A DNA stretch of 5,581 nucleotides from Thiotrichaceae bacterium (lineage in GTDB: Bacteria > Pseudomonadota > Gammaproteobacteria > SZUA-229). The DNA is taken from contig NVWZ01000001.1 in NCBI GenBank assembly GCA_002746365.1, forward strand, positions 62,847 through 68,427, written 5' to 3'. This document shows positions 1 through 5,581 of the stretch, in pieces (the first letter of the stretch is position 1; the number at the start of each line of letters is the position of its first letter). A program made the translations under genes and the position numbers. The notes below the pieces were generated by a model. The model was not told where the DNA came from and did not search any database. It saw nothing but the letters and a program-made list of their open reading frames with translations.

Positions 1-2862
1 ATTGTCGATGTAAACACTAAAGTTAATAATCTGGTTACCGGTATCAGTAACCCCTTCCAAATATCGCCCGCGGTACAGGTGTAATATTTCCTCCACCATG
101 GACCTTATTTCATTTACATCAGTTTCGTACTGCAATGCTTTCTTACATTTTTTGAGTAACTCAAGCAGATAACTAACATCAACCCATACATTGCTGGTAT
201 CAAGCTGTACATTATTGTTCACAATTTTAAGGTTATCCTTACCCAATATTTGTCTGACACGATACATTGCATTATCCAGTTTGTGGCGAGCGGAAGCACC
301 ATCTTCATCAGGCCACAATACGTCGTACAGAACATCAAGGGGCACGCCTGTATCAGAATAAGTAATGGCAAGATAAATGATTTGCAATTGAATACGACGT
401 GATTTCCCAGGTTTGTTTAATTGTGCGATGTTTGTTTGAAAACCACCCAGTGTTTTAATAACGACAGGCCAATACCAACTTTTTTCAGATTTAGCACTAT
501 CAGGTGGTAGCAAATTTAAGGTGTCGATCAACTTATAACAATGTTCACGATTGCTATCATTCGTTAACGATAAACTGACATTCAGTGCTAAAATTTCCGG
601 TACGCTCCAGATAAAATAAAATAGATTTTTGTTGATAGAAAAATCAATTGCATTTGTTGCATGATCAATTGCCGTTACTAAATCATTTCTTTTAAACTCA
701 AGAAAACAGGACAAAAGTGATTGATGAAAATAAAATATTTGATACTGCTCATAAGCAGTGCTCATATCAAATTCAATAAGTTTTTTACTTGCTTGCTCAT
801 ATTCTCCAGCCAGCACATTGGCGTACGCTTGCGTAATTAGAGAAAATCCAACATACGCTACACAGCCAGACTTATTGCTAATCTTATTACACAGGTTGGC
901 GGTACTGACAGCTTGCGCATAATCATTTTGCAGTGATTGCCGCCACGATTCAATTGAATACAGGTGGTGCAGCAACGCCGTTTGTTGCCCTGGTATATCA
1001 TCAAGTAATTGGTATATTTCTCGCTTCGCTTCGTCATACTCACCATCAAGAATAAACGCAATAGCCACCTGCAAACTTGTGTGAGGCAGTAAAGCTTGCA
1101 TACCGTGTGATTGAGCTAAAGAAATCGATGTCGAATACAAGCTCTTTATTTCTGAAAAATTGCCCTGGCACCAGGATTCATGAATTTTTACTAAATTGTA
1201 ACTAAGCAAATCATACGGTGAAAGCGGTTTGTTATTACCTATATGTATCAGCGATTCAAGTGGGTGAATTTTGTAGTTGTCACCTCGGTAGAGGTAGGCT
1301 TTCTGTAGTAATAGAAGAATTTTCAGCTTAGGTATCACATCTGTTTCTTCGACTAATTGGCAGAGTGTTCTCGTTTCCCATTTTTGTAAGGATTCATGCT
1401 CAGGCATAACCATAAACATACAGAACCAAACAGGGTAACAGACAGTACTCCGCAGACTCGCATCATCAATTTGTTCGAACGCTTCATCAGTATCAAAACG
1501 AGACAACTCATGTAACCAGTATTTTATTTCTGAAAAATCAGACAACTTAACAAGGTAAGTTAGTATCACTTGCGCGATAGATACATACATACCTTTTAGA
1601 TCAGCATTTTTCTTAAAACATTTGTATGCATGGTCAGCCAGTGATCGCGCTTCATCTGGTAACACCGAAAGCCTTAAAACACTTTCCCACACCCAGAGCC
1701 ATGGCCGTTTATTTTTTTCAATATCAGAAACTTGTTTTAATGATTCATCAATTACTTTATTTTGCCCCGTTGCATACCATTGCTTTACGTGCACTAAAAA
1801 AAGCCGTGTAAAGGCATCATATTTTCCCGATTTCACATACAGCCTGAGTGCCGTAGCAATATTACCCGCCTCCTCTTCCCATTTAGCAGCATGCACAACA
1901 ACCTTATTTGATAGCTTTGACTGATTTTCCGTTAACGTAACCTTTAATATCGGGTGGATATGAAAAATTTCACCGTCCGGCAAAGTTTCACTGTCAACAA
2001 ACAATCGCCTTTCTACCATTCCTCGTAAACAATGGTAGGCAGTACATTCCTCCCCCAGATAATCTAACACTTCTCGATTGACCGACGAATACAGACTTAA
2101 CTCAGTAAGTAAATCTATCTCCAGGGTGGATAACGCACCAAGCACACTCGTTTCATCAAGGATGTCAGAATACGATGACCCATTTTTAAAAGCCAGTAAA
2201 CTACTTGTAATCGCAGCGGGAAGCCCACGATTCTTTTGGTATATCTGTACGACATTTTCATCAACATCGAGAGAATGCTTTTTAAACAGTGTTAGTGTCT
2301 CATTCAATGTGAATAACAATAATGATGACGGAACTTCCTCTATCTCGTCAGAAATGATTAACGAAGTGAAGTTATTATCAGGACAAACATGAGAGGTGAT
2401 AAAAATTTTAACATTTGGTTTCTTCTGCTTTTCTAGCAAAGAGCAAAGGTTAGGTAAAAAAGCATGAACCCACTGCGCATTATCAAGAAAAATAGACAGC
2501 GGCTGATCAATGAGATCGAGTAATTGCCCACAGCGGTCTACAAATAACTTATCCGTTTGATTTTGACCGATAAAACTACTAGTTAACGCCTGAGATTTTT
2601 CATTACTCGAATATTTCTCTAACTCATTAATCAAACGTCTTAAAAAACGAACCACATCCGCATCGTCATCATTGATATCCAGCCAAAATTTATTACCATG
2701 AATCTTGGTATAAAGCATAGAGGCCAACACCGACTTCCCTGTTCCGCTACCTCCCCAAATCCAGGTAATCGGTCTGCTAGTAACAACCAGCCTGTTAATA
2801 AGCTCGCTTTTTACCAGGAAGTAATCCATCGGGTTATTGTCACTAAAATGGTAACGGCTCAT
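1..2862 (-). CDS. Large MalT/STAND-like ATPase regulator with C-terminal SARP-type winged helix and BTAD (3' end outside window)
   Basis: An open frame of 954 codons runs from an ATG at 2862 to the window edge without a stop. AGGG lies 8 nt before the ATG. Residues 37-44 (GGSGTGKS) are a Walker A loop, and residues 122-132 (LSIFLDNAQWV, Asp127) are a Walker B strand. IFITSH at 153-158 sits at the sensor position, where relatives usually have an Arg after TS. Residues about 245-312 look like the STAND winged-helix module, ending FHIHPILKVTL. Residues about 320-795 are helical and TPR-like (e.g. LAGEYEQASKKL, LDGEYDEAKREI). From about 800 comes a SARP/OmpR winged helix (IKTLGGF 802-808, VLWPDED near 850, RVRQILG), then a BTAD start with LYRGRYLEG at 929-937. 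In this family, ligand or partner sensing by the NTPase/TPR part is thought to control DNA binding by the C-terminus. The signal and target genes are not visible. The family is well supported; the specific role is unknown. Confidence 0.9.
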   Translation of the reverse strand, partial: MSRYHFSDNNPMDYFLVKSELINRLVVTSRPITWIWGGSGTGKSVLASMLYTKIHGNKFWLDINDDDADVVRFLRRLINELEKYSSNEKSQALTSSFIGQNQTDKLFVDRCGQLLDLIDQPLSIFLDNAQWVHAFLPNLCSLLEKQKKPNVKIFITSHVCPDNNFTSLIISDEIEEVPSSLLLFTLNETLTLFKKHSLDVDENVVQIYQKNRGLPAAITSSLLAFKNGSSYSDILDETSVLGALSTLEIDLLTELSLYSSVNREVLDYLGEECTAYHCLRGMVERRLFVDSETLPDGEIFHIHPILKVTLTENQSKLSNKVVVHAAKWEEEAGNIATALRLYVKSGKYDAFTRLFLVHVKQWYATGQNKVIDESLKQVSDIEKNKRPWLWVWESVLRLSVLPDEARSLADHAYKCFKKNADLKGMYVSIAQVILTYLVKLSDFSEIKYWLHELSRFDTDEAFEQIDDASLRSTVCYPVWFCMFMVMPEHESLQKWETRTLCQLVEETDVIPKLKILLLLQKAYLYRGDNYKIHPLESLIHIGNNKPLSPYDLLSYNLVKIHESWCQGNFSEIKSLYSTSISLAQSHGMQALLPHTSLQVAIAFILDGEYDEAKREIYQLLDDIPGQQTALLHHLYSIESWRQSLQNDYAQAVSTANLCNKISNKSGCVAYVGFSLITQAYANVLAGEYEQASKKLIEFDMSTAYEQYQIFYFHQSLLSCFLEFKRNDLVTAIDHATNAIDFSINKNLFYFIWSVPEILALNVSLSLTNDSNREHCYKLIDTLNLLPPDSAKSEKSWYWPVVIKTLGGFQTNIAQLNKPGKSRRIQLQIIYLAITYSDTGVPLDVLYDVLWPDEDGASARHKLDNAMYRVRQILGKDNLKIVNNNVQLDTSNVWVDVSYLLELLKKCKKALQYETDVNEIRSMVEEILHLYRGRYLEGVTDTGNQIINFSVYIDN

Positions 2863-3172
2863 ATACTTTTCCCTGTCAAAAGATTATTTCAGAATTTTTA
2901 GCTCTAAATACGTATTAGATATATTGCATGATAGTGCATCAGTATCTTTTATTTCTCTTTTAAACTTCACTATTACTATGTAATAGTGAAGAAATTTCAA
3001 ATACAAGCCAAAGAATTTCATACAAACCAACTTAACAGATAACCGCTTCGCACCAAATGACTTGCTATAGATATTTTCACCAATATCAGCCAGTGAATTG
3101 GTCGATTTAACTGAAAGTGTTGGATATCGACTTTAAAAATGAACTGAAATGGTAACCCTTAATGCTTCAATC
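2863..3172. other. Gene-free region upstream of the regulator
   Basis: I see no convincing gene in these 310 bases. They contain the regulator's Shine-Dalgarno sequence (AGGG at 2871-2874, minus), a 10-bp palindrome AATACGTATT at 2907-2916, a loose dyad with GATA/TGCA half-sites at 2918-2946, and the perfect 12-bp dyad listed separately. There is also a small hairpin at 3079-3102 (ACCAAT and TCA pairing with TGA and ATTGGT, one bulged A, loop GCCAG). No strong sigma-70 promoter could be placed for the regulator. No oligo-T tract follows the hairpins, so none is a classic terminator. Confidence 0.5.
2965..2991. promoter_or_regulatory. Perfect 12-bp inverted repeat (candidate operator) upstream of the regulator
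   Basis: CTTCACTATTAC, a 3-base centre TAT, then GTAATAGTGAAG: both arms match exactly over 12 bp. It lies 103-129 bases before the regulator start codon. The arms are AT-rich and no T-run of terminator length follows on either strand, so an operator for autoregulation or for another factor is more likely than a terminator. No binding protein can be named from the sequence. Confidence 0.5.
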
Positions 3173-3460
3173 CTATAAGTGACGTTTTGCGTCCATCGCA
3201 TCGTAAAGAATACGCACAATTAGAATATCGTGGTTGCATTTCTTGTAAAAGATAATATGACGTTCATATTCCTGACACTAGCATCCTTTTCTTATTTCAT
3301 CACATTTTCTACCCATGCCTGACATATCAGCGAGTAACTGCAATGTGGATTGCAAGTCGTTGGCGTAGGTTTACACCTGCTATTTACCGTGTTTTAGTAC
3401 TGTGTTTTTGTATATCTCTTTTATTTCTTGTTTTGCACGTGCAAAGGCTGGGAAGTCCAC
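3173..3460 (-). pseudogene. Relic of a ParE/RelE-superfamily toxin gene with three in-frame stops
   Basis: Reading the minus strand from a GTG at 3460 to the TAG at 3175-3173 gives 95 codons in a single frame, the usual length of ParE. AGGA lies 7 nt before the GTG, which makes it the likely original start. The residues follow the ParE pattern: AKQEIKEIYKNT (first helix), TYANDLQSTLQLLADM, then MGRKCDEIRKG, and the diagnostic C-terminus YERHIIFYKK and ILIVRILYDAMDAKRHL. Stops interrupt it at codons 27 (TAG, 3380-3382), 30 (TAA, 3371-3373) and 61 (TAG, 3278-3280), yet there is no frameshift. ParE toxins poison DNA gyrase and are normally paired with a ParD-type antitoxin just upstream. Upstream of this relic only LLLKYQHREEE in the same frame hints weakly at one. 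No functional toxin should be made. The family call is from remembered motifs. Confidence 0.75.
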
Positions 3461-3603
3461 CTTCTCTTCCTCTCTATGCTGATACTTTAGTAACAGTCAA
3501 ATCGTGTTGAAACTATCAGGCTGATTAGCTTTGAGCAATAAAATAAATGTCAACATTATGAAGATCACATAGCTCTTCAGTTAGAATTGTTCATTCAAAC
3601 ACT
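3461..3603. other. Short intergenic stretch between the SnoaL-like gene and the toxin relic
   Basis: No gene is seen here. If the toxin relic once had an upstream antitoxin gene, this is where it would have been, but the minus-strand frames show no recognisable ParD, Phd or HTH motif. A weak 6-bp hairpin (TGAAGA with TCTTCA, 3559-3579) follows the SnoaL-like stop codon. It lacks a T-tract and is not a convincing terminator. Confidence 0.4.
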
Positions 3604-3984
3604 TTAATCCTTATCGCTATCAGGTACATTCTCCATGATTTGCTCTTTCACCACTCGCCATTGGCCATCGTCTTCTTTTTGAATAGTAAATTCAATGACA
3701 CTAAGGTTCATTTTTCCATCGCTACTTTCGACGGTTTCTACTGACTGAAACATGGCGCGTTCGTCATTTTCCGCGACTACATACAAGCCTTGATAAGTTA
3801 CACGCTTTAAAACTCTGTCTTCAAATTCCTTCTTACATTGGTTATACCAATCATCATAAGTAATCACATCAAAGCCTGGGAAACCAAGTACGTTTACCTC
3901 TTTTGATATCAGGTTCATGTGTGCTTCAAAATTAAAATTGTTAGCAGTCTCTGCCATCTTGTTAAGAAAGTCTTGTGGATTCAT
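3604..3984 (-). CDS. Small SnoaL/NTF2-like domain protein
   Basis: A 126-residue protein with no signal peptide or membrane segment, so probably cytoplasmic. The opening helix (MNPQDFLNKMAETANNF), the NFEAHMNLIS turn, the GFDVITYDDWYNQCKKEF helix and the alternating strands (VTYQGLYVVAENDERAMF, NLSVIEFTI, then QWRVVKEQIMENV) match the cone-shaped SnoaL/NTF2/DUF4440 fold. The length is typical of that fold. Family members range from small-molecule cyclases and isomerases to simple binding proteins. No catalytic residues can be assigned, so the function is open. The start at 3984 lacks a strong Shine-Dalgarno sequence, but it begins just before the first conserved helix and no better start is seen. 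It is 115 bases from the pentapeptide gene and has its own candidate promoter, so it may be transcribed alone. Confidence 0.8.
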   Translation of the reverse strand: MNPQDFLNKMAETANNFNFEAHMNLISKEVNVLGFPGFDVITYDDWYNQCKKEFEDRVLKRVTYQGLYVVAENDERAMFQSVETVESSDGKMNLSVIEFTIQKEDDGQWRVVKEQIMENVPDSDKD

Positions 3985-4046
3985 TGTTTTATTATGGAGT
4001 TATGTAAGTAAATTGTTTATTGAGAGCTTTGCACGAAGCATCTTTT

Positions 4047-4075
4047 ATTGTTTTGTTCTCTGAGAACAATTTCAA
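4047..4075 (-). promoter_or_regulatory. Candidate promoter for the SnoaL-like gene with a 17-bp palindromic spacer
   Basis: On the minus strand TTGAAA (4075-4070, five of six to TTGACA) is followed after exactly 17 bp by AACAAT (4052-4047, four of six to TATAAT). The 17-bp spacer (4053-4069) is a perfect palindrome, TTGTTCTC, one centre base, GAGAACAA. A protein bound there would cover the promoter, which is a classic repressor arrangement. The -10 match is weak. The palindrome could instead be a poor terminator for the pentapeptide gene, but no T-run follows on the minus strand. Confidence 0.45.
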
Positions 4076-4099
4076 TTTCATGGGTACCTCTATTAAGCC

Positions 4100-4855
4100 T
4101 CACAGACATTCACCGATCGAACTGGCTCGACATCGTTTATAATTCGCCCAGGTTGTGTCTCTTAAAATAGCGCCTGTAAAAATAGATTCTTCAATCGCAG
4201 CCTGACGAAAGGAAGCCTTTGTTAAATTTGCATCAGTAAAATCGGCCGCTCTGCAATCCGATTCATCGAACACAGCTCGGCTAAGATCCGCGCCATGGAA
4301 AATGGTTTCATGTAAGCGTGATTTGCGAAATATTGATTTTACCAGTGTTGCACCATTAAACTTTGCGCGTGACAGATCAGTTTGTTCAAAATTTGCCTCA
4401 TTTAATCTAGCCTGGGTAAAAATGGCCGCTTCAAGATTGGCTTCATAAAAGTTGGTATTGTTTGCTCTAACCCCGGTAAAGTCTGAATTTTTAAGCAGCG
4501 CTCGACTCAAATGGCTATTATCCATAATCGCATTTCTAAAGCTGGCACCTGTCGCCTTAACCGCGATCAGTCTCGAATTCGTCATTCTGGCACCATCAAA
4601 TCGTGTGCCATCAAGCGTTGCGAAGTTAAAATCTGTGTTTTCCAGTGTGGCGTGACTAAAATCTGACTGGCTAAAATTAGCACCGGTCAACACTGCATTA
4701 GATAAGTCTTTGTTTTTAAAATCTTTTCCAGACATGTCGCAATTCACCCAGTTAACTTTAGGCGCTGCATCGTCTTCACAAGCCGCAAAAACGGAATTTG
4801 CCCAAAATAACAATAAAAGGCATAAAAATAGTCCATTAACAGGTGTTTTTAGCAT
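4100..4855 (-). CDS. Exported pentapeptide-repeat protein
   Basis: A 251-residue protein when started at the ATG at 4855. That start yields a clean signal peptide (K3, hydrophobic LFLCLLLLFWA, VFA then A, cleavage expected after residue 24). The frame is open upstream to a TTG at 4972, but that extension crosses the promoter and the palindrome and would bury the signal, so it is rejected. A short linker carries Cys26 and Cys39 (NWVNCDMSG). Residues 45-234 are 38 uninterrupted pentapeptides of the A(D/N)LxX type, such as DLSNA, NFSQS, DFTGV and NFEQT, enough for roughly nine turns of a right-handed quadrilateral beta-helix. The tail has Trp236, Cys242 and Cys250 (SSIGEC), a Trp/Cys cap seen in secreted members. 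The paired cysteines suggest disulfides in the periplasm. Export argues against a Qnr-like gyrase-protection role. The biochemical function is unknown. A lipoprotein reading of FAAC is possible but weaker. Confidence 0.88.
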   Translation of the reverse strand: MLKTPVNGLFLCLLLLFWANSVFAACEDDAAPKVNWVNCDMSGKDFKNKDLSNAVLTGANFSQSDFSHATLENTDFNFATLDGTRFDGARMTNSRLIAVKATGASFRNAIMDNSHLSRALLKNSDFTGVRANNTNFYEANLEAAIFTQARLNEANFEQTDLSRAKFNGATLVKSIFRKSRLHETIFHGADLSRAVFDESDCRAADFTDANLTKASFRQAAIEESIFTGAILRDTTWANYKRCRASSIGECL

Positions 4856-4888
4856 GCTTTTTTCCGTATATTTACTAGAATTAAAGGT

Positions 4889-4917
4889 GTTATATTTTAC
4901 TTTCATTATTCTACCAA
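4889..4917 (-). promoter_or_regulatory. Sigma-70-type promoter of the pentapeptide-repeat gene
   Basis: On the minus strand TTGGTA (4917-4912) and TATAAC (4894-4889, five of six to TATAAT) are separated by 17 bp. The expected transcript start leaves a leader of roughly 30 nt before the ATG at 4855. The -35 box begins at the base next to the end of the 167-bp palindrome, so that element may have created or displaced the control sequences of this gene. Confidence 0.6.
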
Positions 4918-5084
4918 CCAGGAGCTTGTCCGAGAATAGAAGCCGTCGCGAGGGGAAGCTGATTTGAGGCAAATTTTTTCATCATTTGAGGCGAATAGTT
5001 CCACTATTAAACGAAAAGGATGGAAAAATATGACCAAACTCAGCTTTTCCGCCGTAGGCTCTCTATTTTCAGACAGCCTCCTGG
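4918..5084. repeat. 167-bp imperfect palindrome (MITE-like or REP-like element)
   Basis: The arms 4918-4998 and 5004-5084 are each 81 bases long, placed symmetrically around the 5-base centre TTCCA (4999-5003). Aligning the left arm with the reverse complement of the right by hand gives about 62 identities over 81 positions, with a few one-base gaps that balance. The ends are CCAGGAG and CTCCTGG, and the innermost stem is AATAG/CTATT. As RNA it would form one long hairpin, helped further by G-U pairs. No transposase and no clear target-site duplication is seen. This fits a small non-autonomous mobile element or palindromic repeat, though an abutted pair of insertion-sequence ends is also possible. 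Confidence 0.75.
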
Positions 5085-5125
5085 CACGGATTTTACAGCG
5101 TATAGCCACAGAATGTTATCAATAA
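5030..5125 (+). CDS. Possible 31-residue leader ORF overlapping the peroxidase start
   Basis: ATG at 5030 is preceded by AAGGA (5016-5020) with a 9-nt spacer, the best Shine-Dalgarno signal in this leader. It would encode a 31-residue peptide (MTKLSFSAVGSLFSD..., ending TECYQ) stopping at TAA 5123-5125, which overlaps the peroxidase start (5113) by 13 bases. Such an overlap could couple translation of the two. Most of it lies in the right arm of the palindrome, and nothing proves it is translated. The peptide itself is not recognised. Confidence 0.3.
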   Translation: MTKLSFSAVGSLFSDSLLARILQRIATECYQ

Positions 5126-5581
5126 AACACACCGTCACTTTCTTATTTTCAGCTAAGCATTTTTCGCTTATTCTTATCCTTTGTAGCGTAATAAACAGTA
5201 CCACAGTGATAGCAGAAAAAGCGGAATACAATCGACAGGAACCTATTTATCCCATCCCAATAGAGATTGTGGTGAATGAAGCCAGGGCGCAACTGGGTGA
5301 AAAATTATTTACTGACGTACGTTTATCAAAACACAAAAACATTGCCTGCTCTTCCTGCCACCTATTAACAGCAGGGGGTGATGATAATGTTGCTTTCGGC
5401 ATTTCCAGCTCAGCCGAACAACACGTCATCAACACACCGAGTATTTTTAATGCAAGATATAATTTTAGACAAAATTGGGACGGCTCAAGTAACACGCTGC
5501 AAGAACAAGTAGAAAGCGTGATGAGCAGCCATCATGAATTCGATTATCAATGGAACAATGTACTTAACCGTCTTTTACAGG
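5113..5581 (+). CDS. Exported cytochrome c peroxidase/MauG-family haem protein (N-terminal part; 3' end outside window)
   Basis: The first 156 codons are present. The start at 5113 gives a signal peptide (K5/H6 and K15/H16, hydrophobic FSLILILCSVI, VIA then E, cleavage expected after residue 34), placing the enzyme in the periplasm. The mature part begins PIYPIPIEI and ARAQLGEKLFTDVRLS, then CSSCH at 79-83, the first covalent haem c site with His83 as axial ligand. NTPSIFNARYNF and NWDG follow. Trp122, Gln132 and Glu142 keep the 10-residue spacing I recall for Trp94, Gln104 and Glu114 of Pseudomonas cytochrome c peroxidase, suggesting peroxide chemistry. The flank of the Glu reads SSHHEFD rather than the usual NPxEM. 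Relatives have a second CxxCH, which would be beyond the window. The protein would reduce hydrogen peroxide or oxidise a partner using a periplasmic electron donor. No strong Shine-Dalgarno sequence precedes 5113. An in-frame ATG at 5020 would add 31 palindrome-encoded residues before the signal peptide and is less likely. Confidence 0.85.
   Translation, partial: MLSIKHTVTFLFSAKHFSLILILCSVINSTTVIAEKAEYNRQEPIYPIPIEIVVNEARAQLGEKLFTDVRLSKHKNIACSSCHLLTAGGDDNVAFGISSSAEQHVINTPSIFNARYNFRQNWDGSSNTLQEQVESVMSSHHEFDYQWNNVLNRLLQ

Noticed and set aside
1622..2901. Several plus-strand ORFs of 61-104 residues in this interval
   Set aside because: They are antisense shadows of the regulator, lack family motifs and have no convincing ribosome sites.
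2884..3021. Minus-strand 45-residue ORF (MKFFGLYLK...), part of a longer open frame upstream of the regulator
   Set aside because: No Shine-Dalgarno sequence, no recognisable motif, and it runs through the perfect dyad and the leader of the regulator; probably chance in AT-rich DNA.
3079..3102. Small hairpin as a rho-independent terminator
   Set aside because: Nine base pairs with a bulge and no T-tract on either side.
4856..4972. 39-residue N-terminal extension of the pentapeptide protein
   Set aside because: It would begin with TTG inside the palindrome, cross a good promoter and place the signal peptide internally; the ATG at 4855 fits better.
5020..5112. In-frame upstream ATG extending the peroxidase by 31 residues
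   Set aside because: The added arginine-rich residues come from the palindrome arm and would sit before the signal peptide; the AAGG is directly against the ATG, too close to act as its ribosome site.
4906..5495. Minus-strand ORFs opposite the palindrome and the peroxidase
   Set aside because: They oppose a clear CxxCH-containing gene or lie in the palindrome, and show no protein family signature.

Overview
The window looks like a stretch of chromosome from an AT-rich gammaproteobacterium, probably marine or environmental. That guess rests on base composition, E. coli-like promoter and Shine-Dalgarno signals, and the gene families present; no rRNA or housekeeping gene confirms it. Five protein-coding loci can be supported. 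Four lie on the minus strand and one on the plus strand. The first and last run off the window edges.

From position 1 to 2862 (minus) is most of a very large signal-transduction ATPase and transcription factor. It has an N-terminal P-loop NTPase of the MalT/STAND type, a long helical TPR-like middle, and a C-terminal SARP/OmpR-type winged helix leading into a bacterial transcriptional activator (BTAD) domain, which the window edge cuts. Upstream of it, 2863-3172 has no convincing gene but holds a perfect 12-bp dyad at 2965-2991. Positions 3173-3460 (minus) are a relic of a ParE/RelE-type toxin: 95 codons stay in one frame but three stop codons interrupt them, and no antitoxin is recognisable. 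Positions 3604-3984 (minus) encode a small SnoaL/NTF2-like protein. Its candidate promoter has a perfect 17-bp palindrome as its spacer.

Positions 4100-4855 (minus) encode an exported protein made almost entirely of 38 uninterrupted pentapeptide repeats. A good promoter lies at 4889-4917. Reading away from it, starting at 5113 on the plus strand, is the first third or so of an exported cytochrome c peroxidase/MauG-family haem protein with a CxxCH motif. The two divergent exported genes are separated by the most striking structure here: a 167-bp near-perfectly symmetric imperfect palindrome (4918-5084) with 81-base arms and a 5-base centre. It abuts the -35 box of the pentapeptide gene and forms most of the peroxidase leader. 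It looks like a MITE-like or REP-like inserted element that now sits in the shared control region.

Nothing in the sequence shows that these genes form one pathway. The minus-strand genes are well spaced and seem to be separate transcription units. The pentapeptide and peroxidase genes may share regulation through the palindromic region, which is inference.
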